Source: Tritrichomonas musculus
Taxonomy: Eukaryota > Parabasalia > Tritrichomonadida > Tritrichomonadidae
Length of the DNA stretch: 64,000 nucleotides
Assembly (NCBI GenBank): GCA_039105265.1
Contig: JAPFFF010000069.1
Span: forward strand, 186,001-250,000
Reading direction: 5' to 3'
A program made the translations under genes and the position numbers. Positions 10,020 to 20,500 of this stretch are shown here, one piece after another; positions within the stretch are counted from its first letter, which is position 1; each line of letters starts with the position of its first letter. Under the pieces are notes generated by a model. The model ran no database searches and was not told the DNA's origin. It was given only the letters and a program-made list of their open reading frames with translations.

Positions 10020-10281
10020 GTTGTTAATGAGGTCTCCAACACGCTCTCAGACACCTAAAAAGTCCTTTCACAAGTCCCTTGTAGCATCATTTTTTCGATC
10101 TTCCACGTGCCCTGAAACAAGCAAAAACAGTGTTTTTGAGGTCGTTGGCGACACTATTTAATGTCAAATAACTGGTGAGATAAAATGTTTAAATCTCTAT
10201 TATATGAACTAAAGTGATTCCTTATTATGTAAATCGTTAGTGAATGTGATTATGAGATATTGTTTTTTTATTCAGACTCAA

Positions 10282-11394
10282 ATGACAGAACAAAATTACA
10301 CTCAATTGCGATATACTCCTAAGCAAGTAACGGCAGAGAAGAAACCTGGTATGGATTCATTGATGAATATCGTTCCCGATATCAAGCGTGATGCTAAACG
10401 TGTTAAGAGGGCTATCGCTCCACAAAACGCTGAAGCTATGATACAGAAACACAATCAATCATCACCTAACTCATCATGGTACTTGAATAAGCGTGATCCC
10501 AACGGTCCCGCAGTATTAGCGAATCTCACTGTTGTTAATGGTGATGATATCCCTGATGTCATCGTTTATGATAAACGTGATAATCCATTAATCGTTAACG
10601 GATGGACTACAAAAAAGAGTGAATGGGCTGATGATTTAGTTTATAACACAGCACTTCCAACAAGGGCTGCACGTGCAAAAGTAAGAAATCAGTGAGGTAA
10701 ATCACATGTAGATGCTCACGGAAATGAAGTTAAAGTATATAATAAGAGAGATTTCCTTCGCGATCAATTCAATCCTCAATAATTCGGTTACGATGATGCT
10801 ACATCACAAGACTTAGTTGCAAATGTCGGTAGAGTTCGCCCCGATACTAGTTACTACGATCAGAACTTCCCATTCTATAAAGATGCTGTTAATAATAAGC
10901 GATACACATCGACAGCATCTAAGAATTTATCTGCATACGCGATCTTCAAGAAATACCTCTTCCAACCATGCTTTGATGATGATGCAATAGTTGAAACCAG
11001 TATCGGACGTGCATTGATGGGTCCTGAGAAGTTGAAATTCATTGGTAAAATCTCATCAAAGATATGGAATCAATCACTTAAATCAGCATTAGATCCTCAT
11101 AACACTCTCTCTAAGAAAGAATTCGATAAGTTGAAACGTAGTGAAAACGGTAAAGCATCTACTATGAATATGGTACGCTTAATGATATCCGCATTTAAAG
11201 ATAACACGAATACTCATGCTTATGATGGAGTCGTTAATTTCATCGTTAGCGAAATAAACACAGCAGTAGGTGGAGTAAGGGTTGTTGGTGCTAATCCAGG
11301 TGAATATGTCATGAGCCCATCTAAATTCAATACTTCAGCACCACCATCAGCTCCATTTTCAGATACTAATATTGATGATAATCTTATTAAGTAA
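10282..11394 (+). pseudogene. P1 conserved structural protein, broken fossil
   Basis: Homologous to the P2 protein at 52431-54119. The clearest shared stretch is NGDDIPDVIVYDKRDNPLIV against NGDKVDDVVLIDRNGNPSII, followed by NGW/NGY; a preceding stretch (SSWYLNKRDPNG against RYRLLPENAKDP) also lines up. The start at MTEQNYTQ (10282) is preferred. It is broken, with about two breaks. In both elements it is a plus-strand gene and one of the larger non-enzymatic genes, so a virion core or scaffold role is likely; this is inference, and the family is not recognised by name. Confidence 0.55.
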
Positions 11395-11507
11395 AGTAAA
11401 ACTTTTTATATAGATCCCGATTATCCAATGCCCGGAATTACTTATCCTGAAGAATAAGTTGGATACGAATGATGCTGTTGTGATATATATTTTTACATCT
11501 CATAAAC

Positions 11508-12368
11508 ATGATTCATGAGAATATATCGTTAAACGATATCGTTAAAAATAAAGTGAATGAGGTATTAACGAGTAAGAAGAAAGATATGAGTGGAGCATTT
11601 ATCGATAAGATACTTCCTGAGAATAATGTGAAATATAATTCAGTTAATGTAATCGTTGGTAAATAGGGGCCGGGGAAGACGGTGATAGCTCTAGAAGAGG
11701 TGATAAAAATATCGTTAATGAATACTCATCATCTACTCGTTTATGTTACTAAAGATGGGAATGAAAGTGACAGATCTTTCTTAGTGTTGAAATCTTTAAT
11801 AGAATCTCGATTACCGATAATAACCGTGAGTGAATCCGATGCTGAGAAAACAATTGAGAAAATCATTAAATCGAAGAATGAGTATTACTCCATTAAAAAT
11901 AATCATCTCGAAAGCATGCTCGACGATCCACAATTAAACGTCACGAAGAGCGATATTGAGGGGTTATTCAATACATTACACATTGATGATTTCAATAAAA
12001 AGTATCTTCATACACTTGTGTTGTTTGATGATATCAGTAACAGTAAACTCTTCAAGAATGAAACATCGTATTTCTCGCAATTATTACGTCGTTGTCGACA
12101 TACGAATATGACATTCTTTCTCTTGATTCAGGGATGGAAGGGACTCAAGCCTCATATCAAAAACGAAATCACTACGTTATTCATATTCCCATGCTTCAAT
12201 AAACAACAATTGCGATATATCTATAGTCAATCAGCTTCTAACCTCTGTTTCGATGATTTCTATGAAAAATATGAGAATATCATGTCGTTAAAGAATGAGT
12301 ATCCCGACTCTCATCCATATCTCGTAATTCAAGTGATTGACGGTGGTGAAACATTCATTCAGTTATAG
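11508..12368 (+). pseudogene. P1 packaging ATPase, first type, broken fossil
   Basis: FtsK/HerA-type genome-packaging ATPase as found in Polintons and adeno-like viruses. Parts seen: a Walker A region (NVIVGK, GPGKT), a hydrophobic strand with acidic end LVLFDDIS for Walker B, the LLRRCRHTNMTFFLLIQGW region expected before the sensor, and the C-terminal LFIFPCFNKQQLRYIYSQ. This matches the P2 ATPase closely in layout (IILCEDAS, SQLRHKHS, FFIFSGYSRQKLSYVYHQ), much more than the second P1 ATPase at 28664-29515. Broken, about one break. It would drive DNA into the capsid. Confidence 0.7.
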
Positions 12369-12496
12369 GGTGTCCAAAAAAAAATGAGCATCTGAATACA
12401 GAATGAAAATAAAAATAAACCAATTTCTTTATTTTAAAGTTTATTCAATAACTTTCTTTAATCTTTCTTTCCAGTTCTTAAAAGATCTTTTTTAAC
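12369..12496 (-). mobile_element. Mariner relic, 3' end, between P1 ATPase and polymerase
   Basis: The minus strand encodes the last residues of a mariner transposase (FKNWKERLKKVIE, then stop), compare FENWEKRLKSCIE of the mariner at 33825-34142. An AT-rich 3' leader follows and ends in a mariner-like terminus GGGTGTCC beside TA at 12368. Only about 130 bases remain; the other end of the transposon is not present. It lies between two P1 genes, so it is an insertion relic in the Polinton. Confidence 0.65.
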
Positions 12497-13876
12497 ATGA
12501 CGAAGTTCAATAACGATTTATCCGAGGTATTTAAGAAGACTGATAAATCTTGGATCGGTATTCATCAATTCATATCTATCTCGGCTGTTGGTTATGATTT
12601 CGCTCGTATATATGGATGTTTCGATGGATGTTATCAATTATCTGGTAAACCACAGAACTTCATTCAACGTTGTGTATCTGGAGGTAGAACCATGACAGCT
12701 GATAACGTAAAACAATATATCGTTGATAGAATCCAAGACTTTGATGCGGTCAGTTTATATCCATCAGCGATGTCAATCATGGATGGTGTTCCTAAAGGTA
12801 AACCTAAAGTGATCCCAGATAACTGTACTAATGAACAGTTAATGAGTTATGATACATTCTTTATCGAAATCAATATCAAGAGTCTCTCATGTAAGTCAAA
12901 TCATCCTTATAGATTCGGTCATGTATTCAAACATAACGAAGCTGGATCAAAAATATACTGTAATGAACCAGTCGATCATTACTATGTTGATAAGGTCACT
13001 TTAATGGACTTAATCGAATTCTATGATATCGAGTATGAATTCATTCGTGGATATTACTTCGATGATGGTTTCAACAATAAAATCAATGAGTTCATCAAAA
13101 CGTTATTCGATTTGAGATTAAAGTATAAGAATGAAGAGAATCCACTCGAGAAGACGATTAAACTATTACTCAACTCCATCTACGGTAAATCAATATTGAA
13201 ACCTATGACTGATGAAATCAAAGTTGTTGATCAGAAGAAGCTCATTCCTTACTTATATCGTAACTATAACTTCATCAAAGAAGTTTCGTTTAATTTGAAT
13301 ACCAAATGTTTCGTTAAGAAGATCAAACCTATCAACAATCATTTCAATCTTCCCCAATTCGGCGCGTCTGTGTTATCATGGAGTAAACACATCATGAATC
13401 AAGTTATGAGTACAGCTGAACAGAATAATATAGACATATACTATCAAGATACCGATAGTGTCCACTTAAAAGAGTGCGATGTCCCTATATTAGCGACGAT
13501 ATATAAAGAGAAGTACGGTAAAGATCTTATCGGTAAACAGATGACTCAGTTCCATTGTGATTTCGATAAATTTGATGGGGCTGTCGGTCAAATACATTCT
13601 CGAAAGTTGATCGCGTTAGGTAAGAAATCATATCTCGATATACTCGTCGATGAAACCGGAATGGAAGGTTATCATATACGTATGAAGGGCGTACCAAAAC
13701 AATGTGTACTCAATAAATGTAAGCGTATGGGTATTACAGTGGAAGAACTATATGAACGTATGTATCGTGGAGAATCAATCACATTCGATCTCACTGATGG
13801 ATCAAACTGTTTCAAGAAAACTAAGTGTTTCCAACAAGTAACTCTACCACAGTTCTATCGTAAAGTTCAATTCTAA
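12497..13876 (+). pseudogene. P1 protein-primed family B DNA polymerase, partial fossil
   Basis: Polinton DNA polymerase (DNA_pol_B_2 type), which replicates the element by protein priming. The part present carries motif A (DFDAVSLYPS, ~12740), motif B (LLLNSIYGKS, ~13168) and motif C (YQDTDSVHLK, ~13441), and ends with a thumb-like region (RKLIALGKKSYLD, MKGVPKQCVLNK). It is a partial, broken copy; the part seen reads openly and ends with a stop. Unlike P2, the seen part has no HNH domain. Downstream small genes follow within 26 bases on the same strand. Confidence 0.85.
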
Positions 13877-13882
13877 AACCAA

Positions 13883-13893
13883 TTATTTTTATG
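13883..13893 (+). promoter_or_regulatory. T-rich start-proximal box
   Basis: TTATTTTTATG lies 9 bases before the start codon at 13902. It matches the box seen before many P1 and P2 genes. Confidence 0.4.
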
Positions 13894-13901
13894 TAAATCA
13901 A

Positions 13902-14117
13902 ATGGAAAGATACTTCATAAATGATATGGAAGTACACTTCGTTGATATACCTGGATTCAATGGTAAATATATGATCTCTGTCGAAGAACCATATCTCGTT
14001 ATAGAAAAATCACCTATACGTATCCTTGATAAGTGGTATAACAGTTTGGGAGAAATCTCTGTATTACTCAATGGGAAACTATATATCGTTGACGAACTAC
14101 TTGAATTAATTAATTAA
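13902..14117 (+). CDS. Small P1 protein of unknown function (71 aa)
   Basis: ATG at 13902 with a T-rich box just upstream. The protein is beta-rich by composition (ERYFINDMEVHFVDIPG, YMISVEEPYLVIE, EISVLLNGKLYIVDELLELI) and weakly acidic. There is no signal peptide, membrane segment or cysteine motif. It lies between the polymerase and the next small gene, 25-26 bases from each neighbour, in a short plus-strand series. Family not recognised. Confidence 0.5.
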   Translation: MERYFINDMEVHFVDIPGFNGKYMISVEEPYLVIEKSPIRILDKWYNSLGEISVLLNGKLYIVDELLELIN

Positions 14118-14122
14118 ATCAA

Positions 14123-14134
14123 TATTTTTATTTG
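14123..14134 (+). promoter_or_regulatory. T-rich start-proximal box
   Basis: TATTTTTATTTG lies 9 bases before the start codon at 14144, the same position as in neighbouring element genes. Confidence 0.4.
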
Positions 14135-14143
14135 ACTGAAACA

Positions 14144-14593
14144 ATGTCTGTTAAGAGTTTCGTTGAGAAATTAAACCTCAAAAACAACAACACTAACAAA
14201 CTCATCGTATATCTCGATAGTAAGATATATCCCAACGAGTTCGGTATCAGTGTACGTCCGTTACTAGTTAAATATGGATCCACCATCATCGATATGAAAC
14301 AACTGATTGAGATCTTCGATAAAGTCCCATACATCGCCGTTAAAGAGAATCGTTATCGATCTGTATATAGAGATCCTATGATAATGACGATTGACTTGAC
14401 CCTTAAAGAATATAAAGATAACACATACTATGAATATTACATCGATAAGTTATGTTTACGAAATGAATTGAAGAGATATGAGAAGATCTATACTAAAGCT
14501 CATGAAGTCATCACTGAATATAAACAGACGATCACTAAGAGTCAATCAGTTGATGATTTCCGTGAGATAGATAAAGATGACGAATGTATCTAA
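14144..14593 (+). CDS. P1 protein of unknown function (149 aa)
   Basis: The ATG at 14144 (MSVKSFVEKLN) is preferred over an upstream TTG because a T-rich box lies 9 bases before it. Residues 1-70 are mixed alpha/beta (KLIVYLDSKIYPNEFGISVRP, IIDMKQLIEIF). Residues ~85-140 form a long charged helix (ELKRYEKIYTKAHEVITEYKQ). The first half could be a small KilA-N/BRO-like fold (compare the order of LVKYGS, TIIDMKQLIEIFDKVPYIAV), but the match is too weak to name. It is the last gene of the polymerase series. Function unknown. Confidence 0.5.
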   Translation: MSVKSFVEKLNLKNNNTNKLIVYLDSKIYPNEFGISVRPLLVKYGSTIIDMKQLIEIFDKVPYIAVKENRYRSVYRDPMIMTIDLTLKEYKDNTYYEYYIDKLCLRNELKRYEKIYTKAHEVITEYKQTITKSQSVDDFREIDKDDECI

Positions 14594-14644
14594 ATCTATT
14601 GAGTTTATTTTTTGATTCCTGGATCTAAAAAATGATTTATTTTT

Positions 14645-14976
14645 GGCAAAAACCAACCGTCTACGTGGGATGCGTCATGCATTCGATATGAGATGATACG
14701 TACCCGGGATGATACCACCCCATAAAGAGAAACACTGCATCCCACTATGGCTGGGGAAAGAACGAATCTTTCATTACAAGAGGATAACATTTGTCGACAA
14801 ATGCCCGTATTACCCCATAATCCACAAGTAATAGCTTACCCAAGGTGTTTAGTTCGCTTGGGCTCTATCACAAATATGGACCGGAAATAATACGAAAAAT
14901 CGGTACTGAGGAGAATCGAACCAGTGTTCCGGACCACCGATTCATGACTCTACGACTGTACCCGTTAACGCTAACA
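14645..14976 (-). mobile_element. tRNA-headed SINE-like repeat, copy 2
   Basis: Read on the minus strand, the head has an A-box-like TAGCGTTAACGGG (14961-14973) and a perfect B-box core GGTTCGATTCT (14912-14922), followed by the same body as copy 1 (CCGATTTTTTCGTATTATTT, GATAGAGCCCA, TAAGCTATTACTTGTGGAT) and the same end (GTTGGTTTTTG). Head details differ (anticodon-arm region), while the layout and length, about 330 bases, are the same. A short palindrome CATTTGTCGACAAATG lies in the body. It is inserted between P1 genes. No long target duplication could be defined. Confidence 0.55.
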
Positions 14977-15108
14977 TAGAAATGGGTCCATATAGGTATT
15001 TATTTATAAGAGGCTGTCACTTTTTGGCTTGGAGACGCTATCTCCTTATAGGAGGCACTTAGAGCGGTTTTGACAATAGATTTGGGATATCGTTTTCGAT
15101 GGTTATAA

Positions 15109-15153
15109 GGTCAATTTATTTGACCTTAACCACTATGGTCAATTTATTTGACC
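15109..15153. promoter_or_regulatory. Two identical operator-like dyads
   Basis: GGTCAATTTATTTGACC occurs at 15109-15125 and 15137-15153. Each is a dyad (GGTCAA/TTGACC, 5-bp centre), and the spacing of 28 bases is between two and three helical turns. They lie about 540 bases upstream of the KilA-N gene and could bind a dimeric regulator. Confidence 0.5.
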
Positions 15154-15291
15154 TTCCTGAGATATATAAAAATATAGGATTTTGGTATCGATTTTCAGAG
15201 AATTATAACTCAATGAATACTCAACCGATCGAGACGTTCTATATATCAAATTAAAGCGCAGATCAAGAAGAATCTAACGAGCTCTATGAGG

Positions 15292-15625
15292 CGAGTACGA
15301 GAATTCTCCTCCTAGAAATATCATTAATGAAAACCATGAAATTTCATATGTTACGACCATCTGGAACGATACATTGATAATCGTAAATTCATGATGATAT
15401 ATAGCGAAAATCGGCTGTTACGAGCCTCTCAGCTCTAGTGCGGAAATTTCCGCACTAGAAATATCATTAATGAAAACCATGAAATTTCCCTATCTACGAC
15501 CACTGTGGAGCATTTCATGAAACAACCTCAAAACCTTTGATACAGGTGTTGATAAAAAATCAAATATATAGATCCTAAATCGACTACGAGAATTCTCGTA
15601 GTCGAAATATCATTAATGAAAACCA
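15292..15625. repeat. Three-unit palindrome-plus-box array
   Basis: Three identical 22-bp boxes (core ATATCATTAATGAAAACC) lie at 15315-15336, 15458-15479 and 15604-15625, spaced 143 and 146 bases. Each is directly preceded by, and shares one base with, a 24-bp palindrome: 15292-15315 (imperfect), 15435-15458 (perfect, centre GGAAATTTCC) and 15581-15604 (perfect, centre GAGAATTCTC). The sequence after the boxes is also related (TGAAATTT, then CTACGACCA or TTACGACCA in units 1 and 2). The palindromes differ in sequence but keep their symmetry. The array ends 68 bases before the start of the KilA-N gene. Replication origin, regulatory region and structured transcript are all possible. Confidence 0.7.
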
Positions 15626-15693
15626 CTATTTTCGAGATCTCTATAAATAACCTCACTATATATTTAATCTAATTTTTTTCCGTGAATTCAAAT

Positions 15694-16437
15694 ATGTCTA
15701 CAATTATTCGTGAACCAATCAACTGTGATTATGAATACATTCAGTATAACAAGAAACTTCGTATCGTTCACTCCATCGATGATGATATGTATCAAGTACA
15801 GTCTATTAACGAAGCATGTAAGTCAAATAAGAGAGCGAATGAATGGTATCGTAATAAAGAAACTCAAGAGTTATTGAAAGCGTTTGAACATGACAGAGAT
15901 TTAATGGGATCACCACCAGTTGATAACAGAGTCAATACACCTAACGGGTTACGTGGTTTATATGTTCACAGGTTACTCGTTAACGATGTAGCTCGATGGG
16001 CTTCACCGCGATATGCTCTCCAGATATATAAACTCCTCGATCAGATGGCGACAGCTGAACGTGAAGAAATGGAGTCAACGATTCAACATCAACGTCCCCG
16101 TATGGTACCAAAGAATCATGAACACGATTATAAATATTTAATCTGGAAAGAACCTGTTTCGAGTAACTCAAACAGAGTTATATTACATCTAGTTCGTCGA
16201 AGTAAATCAACATTCGATCAAGTCCGTAAACACTATGAAGATGAATCTGAAAGATGGTTCTATCGAGACAACCTTCCGATATCAATGTCAGTGAATAAAG
16301 ACGTGAAAGAGATTATAAAACAAATAGTTCCTATTGGTGAATATGAAATGAATGGATGTGACATCAGATTACATTCTAAGTATCTTGATCAGCTCTATGA
16401 ACCCATTAGCGAATACTTCAATCATTTTCAAAAGTAA
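15694..16437 (+). CDS. KilA-N domain DNA-binding protein
   Basis: The start ATG at 15694 (MSTIIREP) is preferred over an in-frame GTG. Residues ~30-125 fit the KilA-N domain of large DNA viruses, phages and related elements: MYQVQSINEACKSNKRANEW, then KETQELLKAF, and GLYVHRLLVNDVARWASPRY with ALQIYKLLDQ. The C-terminal 120 residues are a less clear mixed domain (YLIWKEPV, VILHLVRRS), perhaps the BRO-C-like or T5orf172-like accessory part. KilA-N proteins bind DNA and are common in Trichomonas together with Mavericks. The palindrome array and the two dyads directly upstream are obvious candidates for its sites. It is followed by a bZIP-like gene on the same strand. Confidence 0.8.
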   Translation: MSTIIREPINCDYEYIQYNKKLRIVHSIDDDMYQVQSINEACKSNKRANEWYRNKETQELLKAFEHDRDLMGSPPVDNRVNTPNGLRGLYVHRLLVNDVARWASPRYALQIYKLLDQMATAEREEMESTIQHQRPRMVPKNHEHDYKYLIWKEPVSSNSNRVILHLVRRSKSTFDQVRKHYEDESERWFYRDNLPISMSVNKDVKEIIKQIVPIGEYEMNGCDIRLHSKYLDQLYEPISEYFNHFQK

Positions 16438-16452
16438 GTGTTATTCGTATTA

Positions 16453-16466
16453 TATTTTTATTTTTT
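16453..16466 (+). promoter_or_regulatory. T-rich start-proximal box
   Basis: TATTTTTATTTTTT lies 17 bases before the ATG at 16484, the box type shared by element genes. Confidence 0.4.
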
Positions 16467-16483
16467 AATTCGTTCCCAAATAA

Positions 16484-16798
16484 ATGACTATTTCAAACGG
16501 AAACATCGAGAATCGAATCAACACCGAACTCTTCAACGAAACTGAAGTAATCAAATCATTAAGATCCAAACAATCGGATGAAGAACTCCTTAATGAAGTT
16601 ACTACCGAAACACTCCTTGCGGAAGTTACTCCACAGAAATCCAATCGTGGACGTAAGCGTAAATACGCTACAGATGAAGAACGTGTACTCGCTCGTAGAG
16701 CTCAACAGAAATCGTATCGTGAACGTAAGAAACAAGAGTTACTTGAATTACGAGCATTGAAAGCTCAACTCGAATCTAAAAACAAATCAAACGAGTAA
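16484..16798 (+). CDS. AT-hook and bZIP-like small DNA-binding protein
   Basis: A 104-residue protein. The N-terminal half is acidic and serine/threonine-rich. Residues ~54-60 form an AT-hook-like NRGRKRKY. Residues ~68-100 resemble the basic region and first turns of a bZIP: RVLARRAQQKSYRERKKQ followed by leucines in heptad-like positions (LLELRALKAQLE). The leucine part is short, so stable dimerisation is uncertain. It follows the KilA-N gene by 46 bases, so the two may form a regulatory pair. The bZIP reading is by pattern only; a simple basic nucleoid-type protein is the alternative. Confidence 0.6.
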   Translation: MTISNGNIENRINTELFNETEVIKSLRSKQSDEELLNEVTTETLLAEVTPQKSNRGRKRKYATDEERVLARRAQQKSYRERKKQELLELRALKAQLESKNKSNE

Positions 16799-16802
16799 AT
16801 CT

Positions 16803-17564
16803 TTAATGTAATTTCATTTTTGGATTATCACATGGTTTAACTTTAATGGTTACAAACATCGGACTGGCTAACACTACTGGTTGATACTGGAAGTCGACTA
16901 GTTGTAGATCGATTTGTTTGAACGAATCTATGTTAACGATATTTTTGATTGGTTTACCATAGGTTTCGAAGTTCTGGATGATTGGAGTATCTATGTCGAT
17001 GATATGATCGATACTAGCTATGACTGATGGTGTGTATTCTATGTCACCGATATTAGATTGAATAGCTTGACCCTGTTTCGATACCAGATATAGTTTATTC
17101 GCATAGTCTCTAATCGGTCTCTCAGCTATAATCAAATCATTAGCTGGATATACTGTATTGAGTTTCATGTTATATAGTCCAGTGACTAGTCCAGCTCGAT
17201 GATCAATTCGTGTGAATTTGAATCCATCCACTAACGGAGTAATCAGTGTTCGACCTCTACTTCCATCACCATCAACGTTAATTCCGACCTTGATATAATT
17301 ATCAGCACCATCCCATGTGAGTATACTATTAGCATCTTTCTTACTAACGTTGAACAGATCTAGACACTCCAATTTATGTTTTTGAGTGTCACCCCACTTA
17401 TCTTCATATTCGAATTCGATTACATCATCTTCTGTCGTTATCAATAGATCTCTCGTGTTTATCGAAGCGACATGATATTCAATGTACTCACAATTCCATG
17501 GTATGTTAATGTTTGCTTGTAAATGACTGTAGTCCGGTCCGGTACTTTGTAATGATAACAGCAT
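16803..17564 (-). CDS. Candidate minor capsid (penton-like) protein
   Basis: A 253-residue beta-rich protein without helices of note: LLSLQSTGPDYSHLQANINI, FEYEDKWGDTQKHKLECLDLF, LYLVSKQGQAIQSNIGDIEY, PVVLASPMFVTIKVKPC. No cysteine motif, membrane segment or signal peptide. It converges with the bZIP-like gene (4-base gap) and diverges from the giant fibre gene with only 15 bases between the two start codons. Polintons encode a single jelly-roll penton protein of about this size, and a place beside the fibre gene would suit the penton base. This is inference from size, composition and neighbours; no signature is diagnostic. Confidence 0.45.
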   Translation of the reverse strand: MLLSLQSTGPDYSHLQANINIPWNCEYIEYHVASINTRDLLITTEDDVIEFEYEDKWGDTQKHKLECLDLFNVSKKDANSILTWDGADNYIKVGINVDGDGSRGRTLITPLVDGFKFTRIDHRAGLVTGLYNMKLNTVYPANDLIIAERPIRDYANKLYLVSKQGQAIQSNIGDIEYTPSVIASIDHIIDIDTPIIQNFETYGKPIKNIVNIDSFKQIDLQLVDFQYQPVVLASPMFVTIKVKPCDNPKMKLH

Positions 17565-17579
17565 TTTACACGTAATAAA

Positions 17580-20500
17580 ATGATTACCCCATTAGCTGTG
17601 CGTGCAATGGCATTGAAAGATCGCGGTTACAAAATCAAAGTCAGAGACGATGAATTAAAGATCACCAAAGACAGTAAAGTTGATGATGTTCGTATCAATT
17701 GTATCTACACCAAGAAAGAAATCGATGATCTAATCCAAAACACCAAATCAGAGATTAATGATAACTCACTATTCGAACTCCGTGAATCCGATCAACTGTA
17801 TCTATATAAACCGTCATTGATTACTCAATCAAGTAAGTACTATGAGATGATATGGAATATCGATTCGAACTATGAAATTCCGTTACAGTTAGAATTCGAA
17901 TTCAAAGACTATCTGTTTGGTCATACATGGTCATTGATATGGGATGGTCATTCATGGACCGGAAACAACGTCGTGAACCTATCATTCAATAAACAGTCAA
18001 CCGTTAGAAACAACAATGGAAGTCCAGCGATAGTAGTTCGTCACAATGATTACATCGCTAAATGGATCCGCTGTTTCGTAGATACCATCAAAGACTCAGA
18101 CAACTATGCTACTATTCTATCCAAATACGTTACAAACTGGAGAGTAATGTACGCTGATGGAACCGTCATCAATGTATCTGATGATAACGTTAAACTCGGT
18201 GAATCACCACATTATGACAACATCGATGTTCAACAATTCGGTGTTAAAGTATCTAACGACGTATCCAGTAAGAACATGTTGTACGTACTAGCTGATATCA
18301 ATATCAACGGTTTTGTAACTCCATTGAAGTGGGATCTGAACATAACTACTCCAATCAACCTTCATTATCTGAATACTCGTGACAACAACCCCGTTATAGA
18401 GTCATTCACGTACATCCGCGAAGTCAAACACTCGAACAAGTCTATTCCAGAAGAGAATACCAATAACGACATTCACATCTATATCGAGAAAGAGTATTTC
18501 GAACAGAAACCAGATACCGCTGATGAAACGTACAATCCATTCGATATCATGATCACTCAACAGTTCTATGAAGTCAAACCAGATCCACGTGAATGTACTA
18601 CCATCACCACCGACAACAACATCTACTCATCGAAGATCATATGGGCTGATAACATCATGACTATGCGTAGAGATCTGAACGTAGTTGGTGGTACCGTTGA
18701 CGTACTCGCATATGACTACTCGGTGTTACGTGCTATCATCAATGGTATCCAAGAACAACTTCGATTACAAGCTGCGTATAACGAATACATTGATTCTATT
18801 CGTAAAGGTTTAGCGATTGCTAGTGATATAATCACAATACTTTCAGGTGCAGTGAATATGGTTAAAGATCTATCAACTCTATCCATGACAGGTGAGAACA
18901 TGAACATCAACACATATCGAACTGAAGACTTTACATTCCCTGGAATGGGTGGACCGAATGATGATTACCCCGGCGGTAAACAACCGATTAGTGGTAAATT
19001 CCTCCTCGATATGGATACTAGCGCTTCTGGTCAAGTACTAAAACGATTCATTCCAACACAGACAGAGATTCCAGCAGCTACATCATCGTTAACTGCTACT
19101 GATTTGGTACTAAACGCGATGAACTCGTTAACTCAGATCGGTACTACAACCACGACATTAATTGCTGGTGGTTTAACATTAGATCGAGTACCAGAAATGA
19201 TTGATGGTGTAAGAGTTATTCAACAATCGATACAAACTATTACTGATTCAGTTCGCGAATTGCGTCGTAGATGGAGAGAACATCGCGATAACACCATTGT
19301 TGATCACACAGTCGAAAACACTGATGAGATGGAACTAGATGATTTAGATGACGAAACACCAGTAACGAGATTAACTCATGATACAACCACTAACGCCGGA
19401 TCTGGATTTGGTGATCATAATCTAGAATCGTTATCGGATCTCACTGATGAAGAGTTGTTAGCGTTGAACTCATCTGATGTCCATGTTGATCAGATCGGTA
19501 ATGATCTCATACTCATAACGAGTGTAACTACTGGTGAAGTGGTTTATATCAGAAGACGTGATCATGTACAATCAATAACGACTCCAGAACGTATCAGATT
19601 CAATAGCAGACGTCGTGTAGATACCACCTCAACATGGTCTTATGATGGACGAACCGCGTTAGAAATAGAACAGATGTTATTGACTGATCGAATCCTATTC
19701 GAGAATACACATCCTGAACTCCAATTCGTTAGAAACAGTGATGTAGATACCGGTGTTGATTGGACTGAAGTGAGAGATTCGAGTGGTAGAACCGTTGCGA
19801 TCATCGATGTAACCATGCTGACTCGTACATCAGTTGACGGTGATGGAATATCTATTAACAGTCATTTGCATAGCAAAGTGAACCCTGTTCATGGATCATC
19901 CGTTAACGTTAACTCAGATGGTATTCACGTAAATGATGAAACTCGTGAACTCATCGCTAATGAATACAATGTAGTGGTTGTCAATCACGAACTCACTCCA
20001 ACGGATGATGCTGATGTAGTCATCCCTGGAACCACTATCACACTTGGCGATATCGAACAGATGGATTGGTTTCAACGTCATAGACTCGCTAATGAGATCA
20101 ATGGATTAAGATTCAGAGATTCGCGAAGCGAACTTGGTTCCACTAACAATGATGATCACACAGAAGTGGTTTACAAAAACAATGTTATTGGAGTTATCGA
20201 TCGACGACATATCAATCAAGTAACCATCAATGATAATCAAATCACTCTCACTAATCCCGATAATCAATTAACACTCACTGATCATGATATTCAATGGATG
20301 AGAGATCACGATGAACAACATCGATCAACATTACGTGGATTCATATCCAACATCAACAACCGATTAGAAGAGATCAACATGGATATGGAGTGGTTACTAG
20401 ATCATCCGTCATTGACTGATCGTTATGTAGTCTGTAGAGGTTCACGTATATTGGTTCCGATAGTAGATGCTGTGTTGTATATACCGCGATCGATTCGCAA

